From an uncultured Burkholderiales bacterium (GTDB lineage Bacteria; Pseudomonadota; Gammaproteobacteria; Burkholderiales; Burkholderiaceae_C), in the NCBI GenBank assembly GCA_903871545.1, contig CAIQHG010000021.1:21129-85128 (forward strand): a stretch of DNA of 64,000 nt, given 5' to 3'. The notes beneath the pieces were generated by a model, which made no database searches, had not been told where the DNA came from, and worked only from the letters and a program-made list of their open reading frames with translations. Every line of letters starts with the position of its first letter. Within the stretch, counting starts at the first letter, position 1. Positions 36,163-44,845 of this stretch are shown here, in pieces. Made by a program: the position numbers and the translations under genes.

Positions 36163-36195
36163 GGGTTACGGGTTACGGGTTACGGGTTACGGGGG
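36163..36195. repeat. Heptanucleotide tandem repeat GGGTTAC, four copies plus a G-run
   Basis: Four exact GGGTTAC units at 36163-36190 followed by GGGGG. They lie in the 85-base gap between the hydratase stop and the acyl-CoA dehydrogenase start of the same operon. On the transcribed strand they give GTAACCC repeats. They may arise by slippage and could alter spacing or mRNA structure inside the operon. Confidence 0.9.
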
Positions 36196-36203
36196 ATGAT
36201 TAA

Positions 36204-37004
36204 TTAAGAGCCTGTAAATTTAGGTGGTCGTTTCTCATTAAAAGCCAAAACACCCTCTACCCTGTCTTTTGTATCAATGAGATGGTTATAGGATTCAACC
36301 TCAAATCTAAAAGCTGTTTTCAGCTCCATTTGAGATCCGTAGCGGATTGATTTTTTAACTTGTTTAACCGACAGCGGCGCGTTAGTGGCAATTACTTTTG
36401 CTGTGTTTAAAGCTTCTTGCACGACTTTATCTGCATCAAATAACTCGTTCACCAGCCCCCACTCGTAGGCATTTTCAGCGCTAAAGGGTTTGCCAGTAAG
36501 AATGATTTCTTTTGCCCTTCTCTCTCCAACTGCACGAGGCAAATTTTGCGTACCTCCCGCACCCGGCATGATCCCAATCGTTACCTCAGTCAACGCAAAA
36601 CGAGCGGACTTACTTGCATAAATAAAGTCACAACTCAGCGCCATCTCCAAGCCACCAGCGTAAGCGTGCCCATTGACCGCAGCAATAAGGGGTATCGGCA
36701 GATCTGTCATCTCCCAGTAATGACGCTCGAAGATTTCATGTTGACGTCTCCACTGCTCTTTGGTCATACCGTTGCGCTCTTTTAGGTCACCTCCGCCGCA
36801 AAAGATCTTTGGTCCCGAGCCGGTTAAAACGGCACACCGGATGTGAGCAGGATCCTCTGTGATATCACGCCATAAATCGTAAAGCTCTTGGCCCATCAGG
36901 GTATTAAAAGCATTGCCAACTTCGGGGCGGTTAAGGGTTATGAGGAGCACGTGGTCTCCAACTTGTTGGATCAGTATGGTTTCATATTTTTTATCAAGAT
37001 TCAT
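36204..37004 (-). CDS. Enoyl-CoA hydratase with both catalytic glutamates
   Basis: 266-residue crotonase-fold protein with a canonical hydratase active site: oxyanion-hole elements KIFCGGGDL (residues 66-74) and GHAYAGGLEMALSCD (112-126), Glu140 in FALTEVTIG, then PGAGGTQ, and Glu166 in RRAKEIILTG. It should hydrate a 2-enoyl-CoA to the 3-hydroxyacyl-CoA, the step after the acyl-CoA dehydrogenase encoded downstream. Its start codon lies inside the last 11 bases of the CoA-transferase gene, implying translational coupling. Confidence 0.93.
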   Translation of the reverse strand: MNLDKKYETILIQQVGDHVLLITLNRPEVGNAFNTLMGQELYDLWRDITEDPAHIRCAVLTGSGPKIFCGGGDLKERNGMTKEQWRRQHEIFERHYWEMTDLPIPLIAAVNGHAYAGGLEMALSCDFIYASKSARFALTEVTIGIMPGAGGTQNLPRAVGERRAKEIILTGKPFSAENAYEWGLVNELFDADKVVQEALNTAKVIATNAPLSVKQVKKSIRYGSQMELKTAFRFEVESYNHLIDTKDRVEGVLAFNEKRPPKFTGS

Positions 37005-38205
37005 GGTCGGTCTCTCTTAAGTATATGTTTGTATGCTCTCCAAGCTTGGGAGGGGCGGTTTGGATTTGCGGGCGTTGCCCATTAAAACTTATAGGCAAAC
37101 CAATAAAAGACATCTTCGAATTGGGAATGTTTTGAACAATGCCAAGTGCTTTGGTTTGGGGGTGTTGAATCATTTGTTCAATATTTTGCACTGCCGAGGC
37201 CGGAATCCCGTAAGCCTCACAAGCAACCAACCACTCTTGGGTAGACTTTGTTAAAATCAAGCTTTCAATTAAAGCGTAAAGTTTATTTGAATTTGCGACC
37301 CGACTTGGGTTGTCTTTAAAATCCGGATTTGTAGACCATTCAGTGTGACCTAGCATCTCACACAGCGCAAGGAAAAGAGCGTCACTACCTGCAGCAATCA
37401 CGATCTCCCCGTCCGTTGTTGTATAAGCCTTGTAGGGTACGATCCCTTTGGCACCTGAGCCTTGTCTTGTGGGAACTTCGTTGGATGCAAGGTACTGCGC
37501 CGCGATCAAAGAGACCCAACTCGTAGCTGTTTCAAACAAAGAGACATCAACTGTTTTACCTAAGTTATTTTTTTGACGCTCATAAAGAGCAGTCAAAATA
37601 CCGATGATCCCCCAAAGACCCGTTCCTAAATCCACAATAGAGGCGCCTACTCTAACGGTAGGCCTACCAGGCTCGCCCGTGGTGCTCATGATTCCACTAA
37701 ATGCTTGCATGAGCGGGTCGTATCCAGGCTGCTGGCTCAAGGGTCCACTTGAGCCGAAAGCACCAAAATTACAATAAATTAAAGTAGGCTTTAGAGTACT
37801 CAAAGATTTTGCATCTAAACCTAATTTCTCGACTTGGCCAGGGCGCATATTTTGAACAACTATGTCTGCTTGCTCGACGACAAGTTGTTTAAGTTGATCA
37901 AGTTGTTGAGGATCGTGAAAGTCACAAACTATAGATTGTTTATTCCGATTCAAACTTTGAAAATAAGCCCCCGAGCCCTCCCAAAAGGGTGGACCCCATT
38001 TCCTTGCGTCATCCCCTGAGGGCTTTTCAACTTTAATGACTTTTGCACCAAGCTCACCAAGAATTTGGCCGCAAAAAGGGGCTGCCACACTATTACCAAG
38101 CTCAAACACAACGAGTCCAGCTAAAGGCATGGGAGAGTGTTGCGCTTGGAGATCATGAATAGATTGAGGGGGCCCTTTAGCTTGACTGGCTTGGTTTTGA
38201 ATCAT
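36994..38205 (-). CDS. Class III CoA-transferase (CaiB/BaiF family)
   Basis: 403-residue family III CoA-transferase with LVVFELGNSVAAPFC, AKVIKVEKPSGDD (residues 54-66), NRNKQSIVCDF (86-96), GIMSTTGEPG and the catalytic Asp192 in SIVDLGTGLWG. About 25 extra residues precede the usual family start; an ATG nearer residue 26 (MPLAGL) is possible. It is the first gene of the four-gene operon and divergent from a Bug-type binding-protein gene. This suggests that the acid captured by the Bug protein is the CoA acceptor (inference). Confidence 0.92.
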   Translation of the reverse strand: MIQNQASQAKGPPQSIHDLQAQHSPMPLAGLVVFELGNSVAAPFCGQILGELGAKVIKVEKPSGDDARKWGPPFWEGSGAYFQSLNRNKQSIVCDFHDPQQLDQLKQLVVEQADIVVQNMRPGQVEKLGLDAKSLSTLKPTLIYCNFGAFGSSGPLSQQPGYDPLMQAFSGIMSTTGEPGRPTVRVGASIVDLGTGLWGIIGILTALYERQKNNLGKTVDVSLFETATSWVSLIAAQYLASNEVPTRQGSGAKGIVPYKAYTTTDGEIVIAAGSDALFLALCEMLGHTEWSTNPDFKDNPSRVANSNKLYALIESLILTKSTQEWLVACEAYGIPASAVQNIEQMIQHPQTKALGIVQNIPNSKMSFIGLPISFNGQRPQIQTAPPKLGEHTNIYLRETDHES

Positions 38206-38384
38206 TATTTTTAATCTTAAATATGCTTATTAGGTAAAAGCCATAACTCTAGAAAATCATATTTGTGGGTAGACTTAAGAATGTTAAGTCGGCACTTAAC
38301 AAGTTTATTCCTTATCGGTATTCGCTATATTTGCACTTTATCAATTAAAGCATTTTACTGAATCAAATTTACAAATAGCCTTTA

Positions 38385-39371
38385 ATGAGTAAAACACTTA
38401 TGTTTCCTAAATTAACTATCATCATCGGTTTTTTTATATCGACAACGCTTTTTGCTCAAACGCCCACAAGGGTATATCCTAATCAGCCCGTAAAAGTCGT
38501 TGTCCCCTTCCCAGTTGGACAGACCACAGATATTATTGCGCGCTCTTTGTCTCAGGAGTTTACCGAAATATTTGGGCAAAGCTTTTTTGTGGACGACAGG
38601 GGCGGTGCAGCAGGAATTATCGGCACTGAATTTGTTAAAAATTCTCCACCCGATGGGTACACACTTCTGATGGCCTCGAGCGGACCACTTGGAATCAATC
38701 CGTCTTTATACAGCAAACTCCCCTATGACACATTGAATGACTTCACGGCAATAGGAATGCTTGCCACAGTGCCTCAATTTTTGGTACTTCGAAAAGATTT
38801 TCCAGCCAACAATTTGAAAGAATTAATATCCTTGATAAAACAAAATAAGGGGAAATATAACTTCGGCTCAGGGGGTAACGGACTAACGAATCACTTGACA
38901 ATGGAGTTACTCAAGCTCAGCGCAGGGCTTGATATGACGCATGTACCTTATAAAGGATCTGCCGCGTCAACGACGGCCCTTTTAGGCGGGGAAATAGATA
39001 TGCTTTTTGAATCTGGGCCAGCGGTAATGCCCTTGATTAAGGACGGCAAAATCAAGGCACTGGCAGTGGGTAGTCAAACTCGCTCTTTAACTCTGCCCGA
39101 TGTACCCACCGTTGCTGAGGCGGGAGTACCCGGATTTAAGGCGGTAGCTTGGGCTGCTTTTCTAGCTCCCTCAAACACTCCAAAACCGATTGTGGAGAAA
39201 TTGAACACGGAGCTGAAGAACGCATTATCCAAACCCGCGATTAAAGAGCGTTTTGCAACTTTGGGGGCTGAAACTTTCATCACCAGCCCCGAGCAAGCAA
39301 GGGAGTTCATCAAAAAGGAGATAGAAAACTGGTCAGTAGCCGTTAAAGCCTCAGGCGCCAAGGCCGAGTGA
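38385..39371 (+). CDS. Bug/TctC-family periplasmic solute-binding protein
   Basis: 328 residues with a Sec signal peptide (LTIIIGFFISTTLF, cleavage near FAQTP), followed by the Bug opening VKVVVPFPVGQTTDIIARSL. Other landmarks are DRGGAAGIIGTEFV, NFGSGGNGLTNHLTMELL and HVPYKGSAASTTALLGGEID. Bug proteins feed tripartite carriers or act in sensing. The gene is divergent from the CoA-transferase operon across 180 bases, which is the main clue for its ligand. No TctA/TctB genes are in the window. Confidence 0.93.
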   Translation: MSKTLMFPKLTIIIGFFISTTLFAQTPTRVYPNQPVKVVVPFPVGQTTDIIARSLSQEFTEIFGQSFFVDDRGGAAGIIGTEFVKNSPPDGYTLLMASSGPLGINPSLYSKLPYDTLNDFTAIGMLATVPQFLVLRKDFPANNLKELISLIKQNKGKYNFGSGGNGLTNHLTMELLKLSAGLDMTHVPYKGSAASTTALLGGEIDMLFESGPAVMPLIKDGKIKALAVGSQTRSLTLPDVPTVAEAGVPGFKAVAWAAFLAPSNTPKPIVEKLNTELKNALSKPAIKERFATLGAETFITSPEQAREFIKKEIENWSVAVKASGAKAE

Positions 39372-39587
39372 TTAATCATCACTTATCTCTTGGCATTTGA
39401 TCTTTAGTACCCACAACTTAGGTAAACACTCGGGTAAACACAGGACCCATCAAACCTTTTTCAAGTTTAAATGTCAATTAATGATTAATATGCTGAGGTC
39501 TGCCTGCATGGATACCGTTTAAAAACATTTAACTTCATAAAAACACCCTTCTCTATTTAGATTAACCTCCCAATTGAAAGTCAAATT

Positions 39588-40799
39588 ATGAACACCAATC
39601 GCATCATCATAATTTCTTTAGTGGTTTGCTTGAACCTTAGTCTTCTCAGTGCCCGTGCTCAAGCTCAGGCGCAAACGCAGGCGCCCGCGAGCTCAAAGAA
39701 GGAGCTCATTTTGATCGGTATAGACGAAAAACAGTCCTTCAATGATAAGGGCGCGCCTGTGCTCAGCATGAGTGGCAAAGACTCGCTCTTAGTAATGGAT
39801 ATTGGGAGCGACCCTCTCAAACCAAAAATAGTGGGCACTCTATCCTTGCCAAATACGATCAGTGGTCCCCCAGTTAATTTAGCTGTCTCTCCTGATCAAA
39901 GCATTGCTTTGCTTGCCAACTCAACTAGCGTGGTCAGCGAAGACGGCAAATTAAAACAAATCCCTGATAATAGATTGTTTGTAATTGATTTAACCACCTC
40001 ACCCCCCTCTCTTTTGGAAACGTTGGCAGTAGGTAAGCAGCCCTCTGGCCTATCTATTAATAAGGCAGGTAATTTGGCGCTTATCGCCAACCGAGCTGAT
40101 AACTCTCTCAGTGTGCTGCGTATAGAGGGAAAAAAAGTAACTTTAATCGATACCGTCATGATCGGTGAACAAGTCTCACACGTTATATTCACACCAGATG
40201 GCAATAGAGCTATGGCAACTAAATTTCCCGGACATAAAGTAGCTTTTCTTGACGTCAAGGGTGAGAAGGTCACATACAACAAATATGACGTCACTGTTGG
40301 CTTATGGCCCTATAACATGGTTGTGGACCCGAGCGGGAAAATTGCAATCACCGCTGATAACGGCAACTCCGGCGCGGCTGACGGAAATGTTGACACGGTC
40401 ACTATCATTGACTTAGAGGCCAATCCCCCAAGAAGCATCAATAAAGTGGTTATTGGCGACGGCCCTGAGGGAATCGCAATGAGTCCCAAAGGCGATTTGG
40501 CCGTAGCTATTTTACTAAAAGGCACTAACTCTGCAAAAGATGCTTTCTTTTATAACCGCAACGCAACAGTAGTCGCGCTTAAGATACAGGGCAAACAAGT
40601 CACTAAAAGCAACGAAGTCGATGTACGAGGACTTCCTGAGGGAGTTGCATTTAGCAAAGACGGGCAATACATTTATGTGGGTAACTTTATGGATGAAGAT
40701 ATATCAATCCTAAAGGTCGTGGGCGACCAAATCGTCAACACCGGCGTGTTAATCCCCTTACCTGGTCATCCTGCCTCCATAAGAGGGAGTATGCAGTAA
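39588..40799 (+). CDS. Exported seven-bladed beta-propeller (YVTN/lactonase-like) protein
   Basis: 403 residues with a signal peptide ending near ARAQAQ, a short Ala/Gln-rich linker, then a repeated propeller pattern. Examples are PVNLAVSPDQSIALLANS, PSGLSINKAGNLALIANR, VSHVIFTPDGNRAMATK, YNMVVDPSGKIAITADN, PEGIAMSPKGDLAVAI and PEGVAFSKDGQYIYVGN. These are YVTN/lactonase-type blades. Such proteins may be lactonases, quinoprotein-like or surface ligand-binding proteins; no catalytic residues can be named. It lies alone, convergent with the livF end. Confidence 0.85.
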   Translation: MNTNRIIIISLVVCLNLSLLSARAQAQAQTQAPASSKKELILIGIDEKQSFNDKGAPVLSMSGKDSLLVMDIGSDPLKPKIVGTLSLPNTISGPPVNLAVSPDQSIALLANSTSVVSEDGKLKQIPDNRLFVIDLTTSPPSLLETLAVGKQPSGLSINKAGNLALIANRADNSLSVLRIEGKKVTLIDTVMIGEQVSHVIFTPDGNRAMATKFPGHKVAFLDVKGEKVTYNKYDVTVGLWPYNMVVDPSGKIAITADNGNSGAADGNVDTVTIIDLEANPPRSINKVVIGDGPEGIAMSPKGDLAVAILLKGTNSAKDAFFYNRNATVVALKIQGKQVTKSNEVDVRGLPEGVAFSKDGQYIYVGNFMDEDISILKVVGDQIVNTGVLIPLPGHPASIRGSMQ

Positions 40800-40851
40800 T
40801 TTTTCTGGGGCTTTAAAGTTAAATGGCGAATCAATACAGGTTTAAAAAGCA

Positions 40852-41556
40852 TCAAACTTCTAGCCACTCCTTCCTTATTGACTGATCTTTACTCAGCGAC
40901 TGGGGGGAGCCCTCAAAAACTATTTTTCCGTGTCCCATCACTAAAACGCGGTCCGAAATATCCAGGGCAATGGTCAATTTTTGCTCTATCAAAAAAATAG
41001 ACAAGCCTCTTTGTTTGAGTAATAAAAAGTTTTGTTTAACTAAATCAACTATCTTGGGCGCTAACCCCTCAGTGGGCTCATCCACTATGATCAAAGAAGG
41101 GTTACCCATCAATGTGCGACAAAGGGTTAGCATTTGTTGCTCCCCCCCTGAAAGCACTCCCGCAGGTACCGCTCTGCGCTCTTTGAGCCTTGGAAACATT
41201 AAATACATATCCTCAAAGGTCCAGGGCACGTGTACCCTGCGACTGCTGCCTTTTTGTTGACCTAGTGAGAGATTTTGTTGAACCGTTAAGTTGGGAAATA
41301 TCTCCCTAGACTCTGGCACATAACCAATTCCAAGGCGAGCGATTTGAAAAGGCTTTAAATCCAATAGAGACTGATCATTCCAAGTAATTTCTCCCTCCCA
41401 CCTAACTTGCCCCACAACCGCCTTTGCTAGTGTGGAGCGTCCCGAGCCGTTTCGCCCTAAAAGAGTCACGATCTCACCCTCTTGAGCGTAAAAATCTACG
41501 CCGTGCAGAATATGACTTTTTGCGTAAAAGGCATGAAGTTGAGAAACTTTAAGCAT
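40852..41556 (-). CDS. livF: Branched-chain amino acid-type ABC ATPase LivF, with Arg in Walker A
   Basis: 234-residue LivF-type ATPase of a HAAT uptake system. The signature is LSGGEQQMLTLCRTL, Walker B is LIIVDEPTEGLAP, and the switch His is replaced in the segment IFLIEQKLTIA, as is normal for LivF. Walker A reads GRNGSGRST (residues 34-42), with Arg40 in place of the usual Lys; the codon CGC is clear. Similar Arg variants occur in some LivF proteins, so activity may be kept with LivG as partner. It is the last gene of the liv operon, 14 bases after livG. Confidence 0.92.
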   Translation of the reverse strand: MLKVSQLHAFYAKSHILHGVDFYAQEGEIVTLLGRNGSGRSTLAKAVVGQVRWEGEITWNDQSLLDLKPFQIARLGIGYVPESREIFPNLTVQQNLSLGQQKGSSRRVHVPWTFEDMYLMFPRLKERRAVPAGVLSGGEQQMLTLCRTLMGNPSLIIVDEPTEGLAPKIVDLVKQNFLLLKQRGLSIFLIEQKLTIALDISDRVLVMGHGKIVFEGSPQSLSKDQSIRKEWLEV

Positions 41557-41570
41557 CTTAGTTTTACCTT

Positions 41571-42320
41571 TTACTGTGGAACGCCTAAATAAGCTTCCTG
41601 TACTAACGGATTAGCACGAATATTATTAGGCGTATCAAAAGCAATAATTTCTCCGTAAACTAAAACTGCGATCTTATCTGCTAATCCAAACACAACGCCC
41701 ATATCATGCTCAACGGTTAGGAGGGTTTTACCCTTCGTAACTTCTTTAATTAACTCAACAAAATGCGCAGTCTCTGAATTGCTCATGCCAGCAGTGGGTT
41801 CATCCAGCAAAATAACGTCAGAGCCCGAGCCCAGAGTAACCCCTATCTCCAAGGTCCTTTGCTCAGCGTAGCTTAGTTGACTAGCCTGTATGTCTCTTTT
41901 TTGAGCCAAGTTTAAATCTTTCATCAACTCATTTGAACGATCATTCACGTCTTTCATCGCACTGAGCAATTTAAAATTAAGATAGCCCTTTCCTAGACTC
42001 CAAAGTACAGAACATGATAAGTTTTCAAATACTGTTAAATTTTGAAAAAGATTGCTAATCTGAAAACTTCGCGCCAATCCAAGTCGATTGATTTCGTAGG
42101 GGCTTTTGCCTTGAATTGGCATGCTGTTGAGCAATATCTCACCACTTGATGGCGCAAATTGCCCGCTAATCAAGTTAAACAGTGTTGACTTACCTGCCCC
42201 ATTAGGTCCAATAATAGCGATGCGTTCTCCATGTAAAACAGATAAATTTAAATCTCGAATAATTTGGGTAGCACCAAAATTCTTACAAAGATGCTTAATC
42301 TCAAGCGCAAACTCGCTCAT
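41571..42320 (-). CDS. livG: Branched-chain amino acid-type ABC ATPase LivG
   Basis: 249-residue LivG-type ATPase with normal Walker A (GPNGAGKST), a signature region at SYAEQRTLEIGVTL, Walker B VILLDEPTAGMS and the switch His in TVEHDMGVVF. The signature is degenerate (SYAEQ for SGGEQ), as in many LivG proteins. It starts in an ATGA overlap with livM and is followed 14 bases later by livF. With LivF it forms the ATPase pair for the LivHM channel. Confidence 0.93.
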   Translation of the reverse strand: MSEFALEIKHLCKNFGATQIIRDLNLSVLHGERIAIIGPNGAGKSTLFNLISGQFAPSSGEILLNSMPIQGKSPYEINRLGLARSFQISNLFQNLTVFENLSCSVLWSLGKGYLNFKLLSAMKDVNDRSNELMKDLNLAQKRDIQASQLSYAEQRTLEIGVTLGSGSDVILLDEPTAGMSNSETAHFVELIKEVTKGKTLLTVEHDMGVVFGLADKIAVLVYGEIIAFDTPNNIRANPLVQEAYLGVPQ

Positions 42321-43684
42321 GCAGCGTCCCCACCTTGTGCTTTGTATTGCGTTGTATCAATAGCTAGTTTAATTAGATCTAGATCATGAGCAGATGCTTT
42401 TATGATATCGTTTAGCTCCTCTCGTTTAACTGAAATATTACGACGAACTCGTTGGAATACAGCAAAACTAAGCACCCCACTCATAATACTAATTCCCCAT
42501 GTTAATGAGTCTGCGGGGTTGATTGCAAATCCAGCAAAGACCATATCAAGACTGATTTCATCACTGAGTTGGAGCTGATATAGCATCTCAATGATCAGAC
42601 CCAAGCTCATTATCAAAGCCAGCAAAGTTGACAGCAACAGGCCGTAATATAGCCACAAAGAGACAAATTTTTGCCTTCCGACTTTAGCGTTGTTCTCATC
42701 TTTTTTGCTTAAATTCAGTACGCTTTGAAGCAACTGTATTTGCTCGATTATTAGACCTGATACGCCTGTGGGTAAGTACAGGACGCAGATAAAGAAAATC
42801 ATGCCTAAATACAAAAGCCACGCCTTTGTGATTTGAGAAAAAAGGTTAAATGTAAGGACCAGTAAAACTGCACCAATGATGGGACCAAAAAAAACTTTAA
42901 TCCCTCCAAGATAAGTGAACAAAATGTAGGCCCCCGAGCGAGTCGGACCCACAACTTCGCTGTTGACTAGCTCGAAATTAATAGCGGCCAGTCCTCCCGC
43001 AATACCAGCAAAGAAACCAGATATCAAAAATGCAATCCAACGCACACGAGTTGTGTTGTAGCCAATAAATTCCACTCGAACGGGATTATCTCTAACCGCA
43101 TTTAATAGCTTACCAAGGGGAGTTTTAGTGAAAAAATACATTAAAAAAACACACAGAAAACAGTACCCTGATATCAAATAGTAGACCTGAATTTGAGGTC
43201 CGTAAGTTATGCCAAAAAATTCGTGCCCAGTAACTCTATTGCCCGATAAGCCTGCCTCTCCTCCAAAGAAATCAACAAACATCAGAGCCATAGAGGCAAT
43301 CAACTCTGATGTTCCAAGTGTAATCATGGCAAACGTCGTACCAGACTTTCTCGTACTAACGAACCCAAGGAAGGAGGCTAAAACCAGTGAACCCAGACCC
43401 CCTACTAATGGCAAAAGAGTGACGGGCAAGTAGTGGTCAGTTTTGCCCCATGCATTGAGAGCGTGCATTGCGAAGTACCCACCCATACCAGAGTAGACTG
43501 CGTGCCCAAAACTCAGCATCCCCCCCTCTCCCAAAAGAAGATTAAAGGATAAACACGTAATAATGACAATGCCTATTTGCGATATCAAGGTCATTGAAAA
43601 GTTTGACTTGAAAATATGGGGCAAAACCAATAAGGTAGCTAAAAAGGCAAACCAAACCCAGTATTTTGTGACTGTCTGCTTCAT
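42317..43684 (-). CDS. livM: Branched-chain amino acid-type ABC permease LivM with extra C-terminal domain
   Basis: 455-residue permease. The first 325 or so residues are a standard LivM (GEGGMLSFGHAVYSGMGGYF, then GVSGLIIEQIQLL at the usual end). About 125 more residues follow: a linker with KKDENNAK, two probable membrane helices (LWLYYGLLLSTLLALIMSLG and SLTWGISIMSGVLSFAV) and a charged tail with VKREELNDIIKASAHD. I do not recognise this extension. Start and stop overlap livH and livG by four bases each, so the length is not a start artefact. Confidence 0.92.
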   Translation of the reverse strand: MKQTVTKYWVWFAFLATLLVLPHIFKSNFSMTLISQIGIVIITCLSFNLLLGEGGMLSFGHAVYSGMGGYFAMHALNAWGKTDHYLPVTLLPLVGGLGSLVLASFLGFVSTRKSGTTFAMITLGTSELIASMALMFVDFFGGEAGLSGNRVTGHEFFGITYGPQIQVYYLISGYCFLCVFLMYFFTKTPLGKLLNAVRDNPVRVEFIGYNTTRVRWIAFLISGFFAGIAGGLAAINFELVNSEVVGPTRSGAYILFTYLGGIKVFFGPIIGAVLLVLTFNLFSQITKAWLLYLGMIFFICVLYLPTGVSGLIIEQIQLLQSVLNLSKKDENNAKVGRQKFVSLWLYYGLLLSTLLALIMSLGLIIEMLYQLQLSDEISLDMVFAGFAINPADSLTWGISIMSGVLSFAVFQRVRRNISVKREELNDIIKASAHDLDLIKLAIDTTQYKAQGGDAA

Positions 43685-44715
43685 TGCTTCGTTCCCAATA
43701 AGCCACTGGGCTTAAATATCAACATCAATACCAAAAATAGATAGGGCAAGATGGGTGCGATTTGAGAAACTGATAAATTAAAAATCGGATTTTGATCCAA
43801 ACTCCCGCTTAAATGAACCCCAAATTGCGTGGCAATTTTCACAAGCGTTGTGTCGATCGATACCGCAAAGGTTTGAATAACCCCAATGAGGATGGAGGCC
43901 AAAAAAGCGCCAATTAAGGAGCCTATGCCCCCCACCACCACCACCACAAAAATAATGGATCCAACTGTCTCAGCCATGGCCGGCTCAGTAATAAAGGTGC
44001 TCCCACCTATCACCCCTGCCACCCCGGCAAGCGCAGTACCGAGGCCAAAAACCAACATAAATACGCTGGGCACATCATGCCCCAAAGCCTCAACCATCTG
44101 AGGATAAGACAACGCAGCTTTGATAATAAGGCCAAGCCGGGTGTAGGTTAAAACCATCCATAACAAAAACATCATCATGAGCGCTGTGAGCATAATAAAC
44201 GCCCTACTGATTGGGAAGGGTGTGCAATGCAAAGACACATTGGACTGACAGATGTTTGCCAATTGGTCTTGACTATCCCACCTCCAAACCCAACTTATAT
44301 TGTTCGCCGAATCACCAACCATTGTGACAAGCGGTCCTTGGAGTTCAATGGGTAAGCTAAAGCCGACCACTGACCGCCCCCAAACAATTTGCACCACTTC
44401 AAGGACTAAGTAGGATAGTCCAAATGTCAATAAAAGTTCCGGTACATGACCCCCCGAGTACACATGTCGCAAAGCGTAACGCTCAAAAAACGCTCCAACC
44501 AAGCCGGTTAAAATTGGGGCGAGCAAGAGAGCAGGCCAAAATCCAATGATATGGCTAAGTGCGTACCCCGTATACGCCCCAAGCATGTAAAAGGAGGCGT
44601 GGGCAAAGTTAAGTACCCCCATCATGCTGAAGATCAAAGTCAAACCAGAGCTCAACATAAATAGGAGTAAGCCGTAGCTTAGTCCGTTGAGCATGGAAAT
44701 GAAATAAAACTCCAA
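43681..44715 (-). CDS. livH: Branched-chain amino acid-type ABC permease LivH
   Basis: 344-residue permease of the LivH family (usual length about 290-310). Typical blocks are GLTLIFSMMGVLNFAHASFY at the N-terminus and the loop KAALSYPQMVEALGHDVPSVF. An insertion of about 40 residues with Trp and Cys residues (WVWRWDSQDQLANICQ) lies around residues 140-180, probably periplasmic; similar insertions occur in some proteobacterial LivH proteins. It lies 130 bases after the binding-protein gene and overlaps livM. Confidence 0.93.
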   Translation of the reverse strand: MEFYFISMLNGLSYGLLLFMLSSGLTLIFSMMGVLNFAHASFYMLGAYTGYALSHIIGFWPALLLAPILTGLVGAFFERYALRHVYSGGHVPELLLTFGLSYLVLEVVQIVWGRSVVGFSLPIELQGPLVTMVGDSANNISWVWRWDSQDQLANICQSNVSLHCTPFPISRAFIMLTALMMMFLLWMVLTYTRLGLIIKAALSYPQMVEALGHDVPSVFMLVFGLGTALAGVAGVIGGSTFITEPAMAETVGSIIFVVVVVGGIGSLIGAFLASILIGVIQTFAVSIDTTLVKIATQFGVHLSGSLDQNPIFNLSVSQIAPILPYLFLVLMLIFKPSGLLGTKQ

Positions 44716-44845
44716 TTAAAACTCGATGGATAAAAAAAGATCGAATAGATTGACCAAAGGGTCGTTCATTACTTTATTCACAATTTGTAAATATAGTTCA
44801 TGCAACGTTTTAAAACCAACCTTAAGCTACACGCTCATCAACGTG

